From: Akkermansiaceae bacterium
GTDB lineage: Bacteria > Verrucomicrobiota > Verrucomicrobiia > Verrucomicrobiales > Akkermansiaceae
DNA length: 9,125 nucleotides
Assembly (NCBI GenBank): GCA_029287105.1
Contig: JARFRT010000140.1
Location: forward strand, 1 to 9,125
Direction: 5' to 3'
The notes under the pieces were generated by a model that did not search any database, was not told the origin of the DNA, and saw nothing but the letters and a program-made list of their open reading frames with translations. Below, piece by piece: positions 1 through 5,688 of this stretch. The position numbers and the translations under genes were made by a program. Positions within the stretch are counted from its first letter, which is position 1. Each line of letters starts with the position of its first letter.

Positions 1-800
1 TCCGGATCCTTGTCCTTGATCATCTCGATGGCACCGATGTAGAGCGGGTCGGGTGATAGTATGCGGTCCGTCAAATGTGAAATAGGGGCGAGGGTGGCTC
101 CGCGGGCGCTGGCGAGGGCGGCGACTGCCACATTAAGGTCGGTGATGATGGCGGTTGCGTTCGCCCTTTTAACAGGATCAGGGTGCGCGGCAATCTTGTC
201 GGGGGTGGCCCCCAGGTCGGGCACGTTGGCTAATACGACAGGCACGGAGCTGTCGATGGATCGTATTTCGGCGATGATGTCATCCAGGTTGTCGATGATG
301 TTGCTGATAAATTGCGCCGCTGTCGCATCACCTGGCTGCGAGCGATAGAGATCCCCGTAGTGCGCTCGAACATCGTTGCCTCCAAGCATGATGACGACGA
401 CGTCGACGTCATCGTATTGGCTGCGCAATTTTGCCCTGCTTCTGGAATCGGGAAGAATCTCCACTTCCGGCCAACTGAGTGAGGCGTGGATGATGTCCAT
501 CCACATGTCGGTGTCGTATCCGGGGATGCCCCAGTTGTATTCATAGCCGGCGTCACGCCAGTCCCGGTAGCTGAGCAATGCCCCTTCATAGCGGCCGAAA
601 TCGATTTCGGATCCACGCTGCCGGTCCAGAATTTCCACCCAGTTCATGGTGTTGGCATTGGCGGGGTCAGAGTCCGGGGCACTGAAGGGGACTTCAAAGT
701 GATACTCCTCGGTCATGCTGTCGCCGATCGCCATCACCTTGACGGCGGCCTGGCTCGACAGCGATAGGCCGAGAATGAGTATGACGATCCGCAGCTTCAT
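1..800 (-). CDS. Secreted SGNH/GDSL-type hydrolase (3' end beyond the window)
   Basis: Reads on the minus strand from the ATG at 800 and stays open for 266 codons to the window edge, so the C-terminus is missing. Residues 1-18 form a signal peptide (basic start, hydrophobic core, SSQA then AVKV), so the enzyme is probably exported to the periplasm or outside. AIGDSM at 24-29 is SGNH block I with Ser28 as nucleophile. NWGIPGYD at 89-96 fits the block II glycine region. MLGGND at 138-143 is block III with Asn142 of the oxyanion hole. The block V Asp-x-x-His needed to complete the catalytic set would lie beyond the window. The family cleaves ester bonds, often removing acetyl groups from carbohydrates or lipids; the substrate cannot be told. 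There is no ribosome binding site, and a promoter sits directly at the start codon. The next gene upstream is divergent, so this gene probably begins its own transcript. Confidence 0.85.
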   Translation of the reverse strand, partial: MKLRIVILILGLSLSSQAAVKVMAIGDSMTEEYHFEVPFSAPDSDPANANTMNWVEILDRQRGSEIDFGRYEGALLSYRDWRDAGYEYNWGIPGYDTDMWMDIIHASLSWPEVEILPDSRSRAKLRSQYDDVDVVVIMLGGNDVRAHYGDLYRSQPGDATAAQFISNIIDNLDDIIAEIRSIDSSVPVVLANVPDLGATPDKIAAHPDPVKRANATAIITDLNVAVAALASARGATLAPISHLTDRILSPDPLYIGAIEMIKDKDP

Positions 801-806
801 TGGGGG

Positions 807-834
807 AGTATAGACCTTAAAAAGGAGGAAGCAA
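807..834 (-). promoter_or_regulatory. Candidate promoter of the SGNH hydrolase gene, possibly leaderless
   Basis: On the minus strand, TTGCTT (829-834) and TATACT (807-812) are separated by 16 bp. Only six bases (801-806) lie between the -10 hexamer and the ATG at 800, so transcription would start at or within a base or two of the start codon. This agrees with the lack of a Shine-Dalgarno sequence. It is read from sequence only; no transcript data are available. Confidence 0.5.
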
Positions 835-846
835 GTGAACGGACAG

Positions 847-875
847 TTGCAGAAGCGGGATTGTTGTTCCATAAT
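847..875 (+). promoter_or_regulatory. Candidate sigma-70-type promoter of the DUF502 gene
   Basis: TTGCAG (847-852) and CATAAT (870-875) are separated by the ideal 17 bp, 27 bases before the ATG at 903. The predicted transcript start is near 882, giving a leader of about 20 bases. The -35 element lies 12 bp from the -35 element of the divergent SGNH promoter, so the two polymerases would bind back to back. Confidence 0.5.
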
Positions 876-902
876 CGACTTGTCAGCAAATTGGACTGAA
901 AG

Positions 903-1652
903 ATGAAGGACGACGAACTTAGCAACAGCCCTATCGGAGAAACTTCCATGGGAGCCACCTCTATCGGGGAGCCCGTACCCAGCAAACATCCGCGCATCCG
1001 CAAGGTGACGGGTTTGTTGCTGACGGGATTTGCTGCGGTCATCCCCATCCTGGGTACAATTTGGCTGGTGGTGGTGATCTACAAGGTGCTGATGCGGGTG
1101 GGCAATGAGATGATCAAGTTTGCTCTGAAGATGTTGAACCTGCTGCGTTCCGGCGAAGATCTGGTGACGGAGGATTTTGCATTTTACGGATCTAACTTCG
1201 TGCGCTTTCTGATCCCGGTGATGCTGCTGTTGCTGATTGGGTCTGCAGTGGCCAACCGGCCGGGTCGGAAATTTCTTCACTGGCTCAATCATGCCATGCA
1301 GCACGTTCCCTATCTCGGGTTTATTTATTCGGCGCTGAAGCAATTTGTGGATGCGGTGAAAAACCTGGGTGGCGAGAGCAAGTTCAAGAGTGTCGCCTAC
1401 ATCGAGTATCCCAGCCCGGGATGCAGGCTGTTGGGGTTTGTGACCGGCAACTACCACGATGCCCAGATTGGCAAGGACGTGACCACCGTGTTCATCCCGA
1501 CCAGTCCGAACCCGATGACGGGTTTCACCGTCATCATTGATGACGACAGGGTGGAGGACAGCAGTATGTCGCTTGAGGAGGCCAGTAAAATGATTCTCTC
1601 CGCCGGTCTGGTGGCACCGCCCTCATTTCAGACGGATATCACGCGCAAGTAG
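903..1652 (+). CDS. DUF502 family inner-membrane protein
   Basis: The 249-residue product matches the DUF502 (COG2928) pattern from memory of the family. It has a polar N-terminus of about 33 residues, a first membrane segment (about 36-60) beginning VTGLLLTGFAAVIPILGT, a short loop, a second membrane segment (about 99-118), a HVPYLGFIYSALKQ stretch, and the family's VFIPTSPNPMTGF motif near 196-208. The biochemical role of the family is unknown; a membrane-associated function is all that can be claimed. The N-terminal extension before the first helix is low in information, and Met16 (ATG at 948) is an alternative start. A good promoter lies at 847-875. No ribosome binding site is visible. 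The last 25 bp overlap the 3' end of dusB, which is read from the other strand. Confidence 0.88.
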   Translation: MKDDELSNSPIGETSMGATSIGEPVPSKHPRIRKVTGLLLTGFAAVIPILGTIWLVVVIYKVLMRVGNEMIKFALKMLNLLRSGEDLVTEDFAFYGSNFVRFLIPVMLLLLIGSAVANRPGRKFLHWLNHAMQHVPYLGFIYSALKQFVDAVKNLGGESKFKSVAYIEYPSPGCRLLGFVTGNYHDAQIGKDVTTVFIPTSPNPMTGFTVIIDDDRVEDSSMSLEEASKMILSAGLVAPPSFQTDITRK

Positions 1653-2623
1653 TCGGAGGCAATATCCTCGACCTCTGCCAGGGACGAGACAGTGCAGAGT
1701 TTTTGGCGCAGCGGTTTGGCCCCTGGGAAGCCTTTGCAGTAGGTCATCAGGCGTGAGCGCATGGCCATGATGGTTTGGCGTTCATTGCCGTAGCGATCCG
1801 ATTCCATGGCCATTCGGCAGTGGCGGACGATCATTTTCCAGCGTTCAGGAACCGGCACGGGTTCCGGTTGTTTGCCGGTGGCGAGGTAATGCTTGGCTTC
1901 CTGGAAGATCCAGGGGTTTTGCATGGCGGCGCGGCCGATCATGACTCCGGAGACTGCGGTGGTCTCCCGGCGGTGCTTGACATCCTCACCGCTGTGGATG
2001 TCACCATTGCCGACAACGGGTATGGATACCGCCCGCGCACAGGCGTCGATCACGTCCCAGTTGGCCTCGCCCCGGTAGCTTTGCGAGCGGGTGCGACCGT
2101 GCACGGAGATCGCCTGCATCCCCTCCTCCTCGAGAATGTGGCAGACGTCGGGCGCGTTGATGGATTGCTCATCCCAGCCGATCCGGATCTTGGCGGTGAC
2201 GGGAACCTGGTCGCCCACGGCCTTGGCGACGCCGGAGGCAACACTGGCGAGAATCCCGCAGTCCTTGAGCAGTGACGACCCTCCGTTTTTGGCGACGACT
2301 TTATTGAACGGGCAGCCGAAGTTGATGTCGATGAAGTCGGGCCGTTTCCAATCGATAATTTTACGTGCCGCCTCGCCCATCCGCTGGCCGTCGCCGCCGA
2401 AAAGCTGGACGCCACACGGGCGTTGCTGCTCGGTGAACTCGGTGTATTTCCGGGTGCGGTCGTCCTGCCGGATAATACCCTCGGCGGACACGAACTCGGT
2501 GACCATGACATCGGCACCGAGCTCCTTGCAGATCGAGCGGAAGACAACATCGGTCACCCCGGCCATCGGGGCGAGGTAAAGTGGGAACTTGGTGTCGGAA
2601 AACCAGGAGAGGCGGTGAGACAT
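1628..2623 (-). CDS. dusB: tRNA-dihydrouridine synthase, DusB type
   Basis: This is an FMN- and NADPH-dependent enzyme that reduces specific uridines in tRNA to dihydrouridine. The 331 residues form the usual TIM-barrel followed by a helical tRNA-binding domain and match the normal family length. Visible motifs are PMAGVTD (19-25, FMN site), VSAEG (45-49), INFGCP (100-105) with Cys104 as the catalytic acid, Lys145 and Arg147 in KIRIG, HGRTR (175-179), GNGDI (205-209) and GRA (230-232) for phosphate binding. The C-terminal MRSRLMTYCKGFPGAKPLR stretch is typical. The INFGCP/NGGSSLL form differs from the proteobacterial NMGCP/AGSALL form. The start at 2623 lies five residues before the conserved core with no ribosome binding site. 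The gene converges on the DUF502 gene with a 25-bp overlap of coding ends. Upstream is a decayed gene region rather than an operon partner. Confidence 0.93.
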   Translation of the reverse strand: MSHRLSWFSDTKFPLYLAPMAGVTDVVFRSICKELGADVMVTEFVSAEGIIRQDDRTRKYTEFTEQQRPCGVQLFGGDGQRMGEAARKIIDWKRPDFIDINFGCPFNKVVAKNGGSSLLKDCGILASVASGVAKAVGDQVPVTAKIRIGWDEQSINAPDVCHILEEEGMQAISVHGRTRSQSYRGEANWDVIDACARAVSIPVVGNGDIHSGEDVKHRRETTAVSGVMIGRAAMQNPWIFQEAKHYLATGKQPEPVPVPERWKMIVRHCRMAMESDRYGNERQTIMAMRSRLMTYCKGFPGAKPLRQKLCTVSSLAEVEDIASDYLRVISV

Positions 2624-2644
2624 GGGGCAAGAAGGGTTGAGTAA

Positions 2645-2802
2645 TTAGGCCTCGGGAAGTTCTTTCCGATCGAGTTTTATGATTGGACGAGGGTGGCCAT
2701 GGTGAATTACATCGTTGCGTTGATGATCATGGGGTAGAGTTCACGCTCCGGGCAGAATTTCAAGAACTCTTTGAAGTCTGGCGGTGGTTGGCGATTGAGC
2801 AT
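2645..2802 (-). pseudogene. Probable remnant of a MNT/AbiEii-like nucleotidyltransferase gene
   Basis: Two adjacent minus-strand frames look like one protein broken by a frameshift. From an ATG at 2802 (preceded by GGAG, the only Shine-Dalgarno-like site seen) one frame reads PPDFKEFLKFC...ELYPMII and stops at 2707. The next frame continues from about 2713 as DVIHHGHPRPIIKLD and stops at 2645. Joined, this resembles the N-terminus of small nucleotidyltransferases found in toxin-antitoxin and AbiEii-type families: DFKEFL, then YLIIGGYAV, HGxPR, TxDLD. Here the GG pair reads NA and the first Asp of D-L-D reads Lys, so catalytic residues are lost too. The rest of the protein is absent; dusB begins 22 bases after the last stop. 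The first frame can also be read as a 58-residue ORF from an ATG at 2883 (2707-2883). The family assignment is from memory of the motif, and chance similarity remains possible. Confidence 0.4.
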
Positions 2803-2822
2803 AAGCGCTCCATCTGCTTTGA

Positions 2823-2869
2823 GCCGCAGCGGCGAAGCATTTCCCGGAGGTTGCCGCATGTCATGCGGC
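2823..2869. repeat. Two GC-rich palindromes of related sequence
   Basis: GCCGC-A-GCGGC at 2823-2833 and GCCGCATG-T-CATGCGGC at 2853-2869 are perfect inverted repeats around a single central base, 19 bp apart and sharing the GCCGC/GCGGC ends. The one-base centre does not suit an RNA terminator, and there is no T-run. They may be protein binding sites or a piece of a dispersed palindromic repeat. They lie just upstream of the decayed nucleotidyltransferase and downstream of the acidic-tailed protein gene. Confidence 0.45.
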
Positions 2870-2897
2870 GCGTGCGTTTCCATATTGGCGTTTTAGT

Positions 2898-3596
2898 CTA
2901 CTCCTCCTCATCTGGCGAGCCACTGACTTCTGCGCGTTCAAGGTCATCCGGGCCTTGCTGCTCCGTCCCGGCGGTCGCGTCAACGGCTTCGGCTGTTTCT
3001 TCCCCCGACTCCTGACTCCCGTCACCCGCCGCCTGCTCCTCTGACACCTGCTCCTCGGGCTCCTGCTCCTCGGGCTCGGGAAGGCGGCCTCCGTTTTCGA
3101 GCAAGAGGGTGACCTCGTCCTGGACTTGTTGCACTTGGTCGAGCGCGATGTTTGGGTCTTTGACGATAAAGACGTCACCTGTTTTGCGATGTTCGTAGAT
3201 ACGGATGATACCGCTGGCGACGGGCTGGGAATCGGCTTCGACCAGAAGTTTTTTGCGTTCCAGCATGATGGCGAGGATGTAGCGGGCGTTTTCCGTGTGT
3301 TCCTGGTCCTCCTCGATGAGTCGGCGCAGGAGGTCCTCCGGGCTTTCCTCGGTGATTTCCACCTGATCCTCTTTGGGGGGGACCCGGTAGGTGCTTTGCC
3401 AGTGGGAGAAGGGTGAGGGGGCATCCTCGCCGCGGTTTTCCCATGCCTCGATGCTGAAGTCCTTGCGCAGGTAGCCGCTCGATTCGGGATCGGGGAAGAG
3501 GGCGGTATAAAAGGATTCACCGTCCGTGAAATGTATTTCGGTGACGGCGCAGACATGGGCGCGTGATTTAATGGACCAGGGTTCGTTGAGAGCCAT
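2898..3596 (-). CDS. Conserved hypothetical protein with acidic low-complexity tail
   Basis: The 232-residue product has no enzyme motif that I can name. Residues 1-170 look like an ordered domain: an N-terminal part with SRAHVCAVTE (11-20), FTDGESFYTALFPDPESSGYLRKDF (23-47) and FSHWQSTY, then a helical part with PEDLLRRLIEEDQEHTENARYILAIMLERKKLL (86-118), then IRIYEHRKTGDVFIVKDP. Similar proteins, as I recall, occur widely in Verrucomicrobiota without known function. Residues from about 172 to the end are rich in Glu, Gln and Ser, including EPEEQEPEEQVSEEQ, and are probably disordered. No signal peptide or membrane segment is seen, so it is probably cytoplasmic. Starting at 3596 leaves a TTGGCA/TAGAGT promoter ending six bases before the ATG. 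A longer open frame through this region in another phase is Ser/Pro/Arg-rich and rejected. Confidence 0.82.
   Translation of the reverse strand: MALNEPWSIKSRAHVCAVTEIHFTDGESFYTALFPDPESSGYLRKDFSIEAWENRGEDAPSPFSHWQSTYRVPPKEDQVEITEESPEDLLRRLIEEDQEHTENARYILAIMLERKKLLVEADSQPVASGIIRIYEHRKTGDVFIVKDPNIALDQVQQVQDEVTLLLENGGRLPEPEEQEPEEQVSEEQAAGDGSQESGEETAEAVDATAGTEQQGPDDLERAEVSGSPDEEE
3032..3076. repeat. 15-bp in-frame tandem repeat in the acidic tail
   Basis: Two identical 15-bp units, each beginning CCTGCTCCTC, occupy 3047-3061 and 3062-3076. A third, diverged unit at 3032-3046 shares its first ten bases. On the minus strand this codes for repeated (E/P)EEQ-type residues. Because the unit is a multiple of three, copy-number change would lengthen or shorten the tail without breaking the frame. 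Confidence 0.7.
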
Positions 3597-3602
3597 GGCG
3601 GG

Positions 3603-3630
3603 ACTCTAGGAGACGAATGGCATTTGCCAA
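3603..3630 (-). promoter_or_regulatory. Candidate leaderless promoter of the acidic-tailed protein gene
   Basis: On the minus strand, TTGGCA (3625-3630) and TAGAGT (3603-3608) are 16 bp apart. Six bases (3597-3602) separate the -10 hexamer from the ATG at 3596. This is the same geometry as at the SGNH hydrolase gene (16-bp spacer, 6-base gap). The -10 match is moderate. Confidence 0.42.
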
Positions 3631-3634
3631 ATGC
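3620..3634. promoter_or_regulatory. Palindrome over the -35 element, possible operator
   Basis: GCATTT-GCC-AAATGC is a perfect 6-bp inverted repeat around three bases. It overlaps the proposed minus-strand -35 hexamer TTGGCA at 3625-3630, which is where a repressor would block polymerase. It lies between the divergent acidic-tailed gene and the DUF4230 gene, so either could be controlled. No regulator gene is present nearby. Confidence 0.35.
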
Positions 3635-3752
3635 GAAATTGGCTAAAATCGGGATAGTGGCGCGTTTTTGCAAGACAAGTGAGGAGCCGGACGTAGGATA
3701 CCGTTCACGGGCAGTTCCCCGTAGCTGTTGCCATTTCACCCTAATTTGACCG

Positions 3753-4436
3753 ATGACCGAGACACCCGACCAGGCCCCCGCCATTTATCCCGTTAAAAAA
3801 TCCCGTATGGTCGGTGCCCTCTGGGCTTTGTTTGGTGGTTCGGCCCTGTTGCTTGTTGTCGGGTTCACCTGTTTTTATTACTTGGTCGCCCGACCATTGA
3901 GCGATTCGGCCACGGCACCTGTCGAGAAGTTGGCTGAGGCGCTTTCGAGTGTCCTGGGCACCAAGGTGCTGGTGAGTGGCTCCACGGCGGTGCTGGAAAA
4001 ATCCGAGATTGGCGAGCTGGCACTCGTGCAGCGTAAGACCCAAGCGATCACCAAGTATCAAACGACCTGGATGGGCAGTGATAAAATCCTGATTGTGCGA
4101 GGGGATTTTTTGGTGAAAGCCGGATTTGACCTGAGTGGGGGCGGGCAGTGGGGGATTCTTAACGGGCGGATCAATGGCCCCATGCCGAAGGGCAGGGTGT
4201 TGAGTATCGAACCCCTGGGTGATTTTGAGATCTACTACGCGGAAAGCGGCAGTATCAACCGTCTCAGCCCGCAGGACCATGCCAGTGCCTTTAATTATCT
4301 CAAAAACCAGGCGAGACGTGATGCCGAACTCAGCGACATCGGCGAAGAAGCCGAGCGGGTTCTCCTCAGGCGCCTTAGCGACCGGATGGGGGCCCCCGGT
4401 GATGCGCTGGAATGGCAGCGGCCAAGACTGCCGTAG
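3753..4436 (+). CDS. DUF4230 family membrane-anchored protein
   Basis: The 227-residue product has a short cytoplasmic N-terminus with KKSR (15-18), one membrane helix at about 20-45, and a soluble domain that would face the periplasm. The domain follows the DUF4230 pattern as I know it: VSGSTAVLEKSEIGELALVQ, then ITKYQTTWMGSDKILIVRGDFLVKAGFDLS (about 99-130), then MPKGRVLSIEPLGDFEIYY and the NRLSPQDHASAFNYLKNQAR helix leading to EAERVLLRRLSDRMG. The function of the family is unknown. There is no ribosome binding site; TAATTT (3742-3747) lies five bases before the ATG and could be a -10 element of a leaderless transcript, but no good -35 goes with it. The gene faces the pilT pair tail to tail, with 86 bp between the stops and no clear terminator. 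Confidence 0.82.
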   Translation: MTETPDQAPAIYPVKKSRMVGALWALFGGSALLLVVGFTCFYYLVARPLSDSATAPVEKLAEALSSVLGTKVLVSGSTAVLEKSEIGELALVQRKTQAITKYQTTWMGSDKILIVRGDFLVKAGFDLSGGGQWGILNGRINGPMPKGRVLSIEPLGDFEIYYAESGSINRLSPQDHASAFNYLKNQARRDAELSDIGEEAERVLLRRLSDRMGAPGDALEWQRPRLP

Positions 4437-4522
4437 TTGCCGGTTAGTTGGTCTCCGGATGAGCCGGTGTGATGTAATGGCCCGCGCCGGCGTGATGGGT
4501 TGCTTGGGAAACCACCGGAGGG

Positions 4523-5632
4523 TTAATGTTCCAGCGGACTTTCGCCCGAGGCATCGCCGAGGTGGGAGAGCTCCTTGGGGAGGAATTTCTTGAAGCGTGT
4601 TTTATCGATGGCCTTCATGTAGGCCTCCTGGGGGGTGACCATGCCGGCCTGCAGCTTCTCCCAGATGGCTTCGTCCATGAACTGCATCCCCTCGGCTTTG
4701 CCGCCGATGATGACATCGTAGAGTTTCTGGGTGGCGCCTTCGCGGATGATGGCGGAGACCGCGGTGTTGGCGAACATGATCTCGTTGACCGCGGTCCGGC
4801 CGGGTTGGTCACAACGTTTCATCAGGAGCTGGGCGACAACGCCCCGCAGCGACGCCGCGAGCATGGTGCGCACCTGGCTTTGTTGATCCGCGGGGAAAAC
4901 GTCGACAATACGGTCGACCGTTTTGCGGGCGTTGTTAGTGTGCAGTGTGCCGAACACGAGCAGGCCGGTTTCGGCAGCGGTGAGGGCGAGTGAGATTGTT
5001 TCCAGATCGCGCATTTCACCGACGAGAACGATGTCTGCGTCCTCGCGCAGGGTGGCACGGAGGCCATCGGCGAACGAAGGCGTCTGGATGGGCACCTCAC
5101 GCTGGGTGATGATGGATTTTTTGCTGCTATGGACAAATTCGATGGGCTCCTCAATGGTGATGACGTGCCGGTTGAAGTTGATGTTGATGTAGTCGATGAG
5201 TGCTGCCAGAGTGGTCGATTTCCCTGAGCCGGTCGGGCCGGTGACCAGTACGAGCCCCGAGCGCATATGGCCGAACTGCTTGATGACGGCGGGGATGTGC
5301 AGATCCTCGAGCGATGCAATCTCGGTCGGGATAAGGCGGAAGACGGCGGCGAGCCCGTTTTTTTGTTTCAGGTAGTTGCAGCGGAATCGGGACTGCTCGT
5401 TCATGCCGTAAGCGAAGTCGAGGTCGCCGGTTTCAAGATAATGTGCGTATGCCTTGGGATCGCATATTTCGCTGAGCAGGGTGTGGATACGGTCGTGGGT
5501 GAGCAGTTCCTGATCGGGGATCAGGGCGATGGCACCGTGGACCCGGGTTTTGGGATACTCACCTTCGCTGAGGTGAAGGTCCGATCCTCCGGTTTCTACG
5601 AGTTGCTGAAGCAGGCTATCAATGGCGGCCAT
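4523..5632 (-). CDS. pilT: Type IV pilus retraction ATPase PilT (second of a tandem pair)
   Basis: A hexameric cytoplasmic motor ATPase that drives pilus disassembly and twitching. The 369 residues are close to the usual PilT length (about 345-370). The N-terminal PAS-like domain carries GGSDLHLSEG (15-24). The RecA-like core has Walker A GPTGSGKST (132-140), the Asp box ITIEEPIEF (158-166), Walker B with DIVLVGEMRD (200-209) and the His box GTLHT (228-232) with His231. The region corresponding to the PilT AIRNLIRE motif reads AVSAIIREG (291-299). The C-terminal tail after KTRFKKFLPKEL is polar and slightly longer than in the neighbour. It follows the first pilT copy by 56 bp on the same strand, so the two are probably one transcript. 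The spacer is strongly pyrimidine-rich in the mRNA and has no ribosome binding site. Confidence 0.93.
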   Translation of the reverse strand: MAAIDSLLQQLVETGGSDLHLSEGEYPKTRVHGAIALIPDQELLTHDRIHTLLSEICDPKAYAHYLETGDLDFAYGMNEQSRFRCNYLKQKNGLAAVFRLIPTEIASLEDLHIPAVIKQFGHMRSGLVLVTGPTGSGKSTTLAALIDYININFNRHVITIEEPIEFVHSSKKSIITQREVPIQTPSFADGLRATLREDADIVLVGEMRDLETISLALTAAETGLLVFGTLHTNNARKTVDRIVDVFPADQQSQVRTMLAASLRGVVAQLLMKRCDQPGRTAVNEIMFANTAVSAIIREGATQKLYDVIIGGKAEGMQFMDEAIWEKLQAGMVTPQEAYMKAIDKTRFKKFLPKELSHLGDASGESPLEH

Positions 5633-5688
5633 GGGTATGAAAAAAGTGGGTGTGTGGGAGTGAAGCGAAAGGGGGAGAAGAAGGTGGA

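Noticed and set aside
2683..3015. Plus-strand open frame of 110 codons over the gap behind dusB
   Set aside because: Overlaps the acidic tail of the minus-strand gene and has no protein-like pattern; the minus-strand frames in the gap read better.
2861..3784. Minus-strand open frame of 307 codons
   Set aside because: Different phase from the 232-residue protein; rich in Ser, Pro, Arg and Thr, and it runs through the intergenic promoter region.
4437..4522. Terminator between the DUF4230 gene and pilT
   Set aside because: Several short GCCGG repeats can pair weakly, but no stem of useful length is followed by a T-run on either strand.
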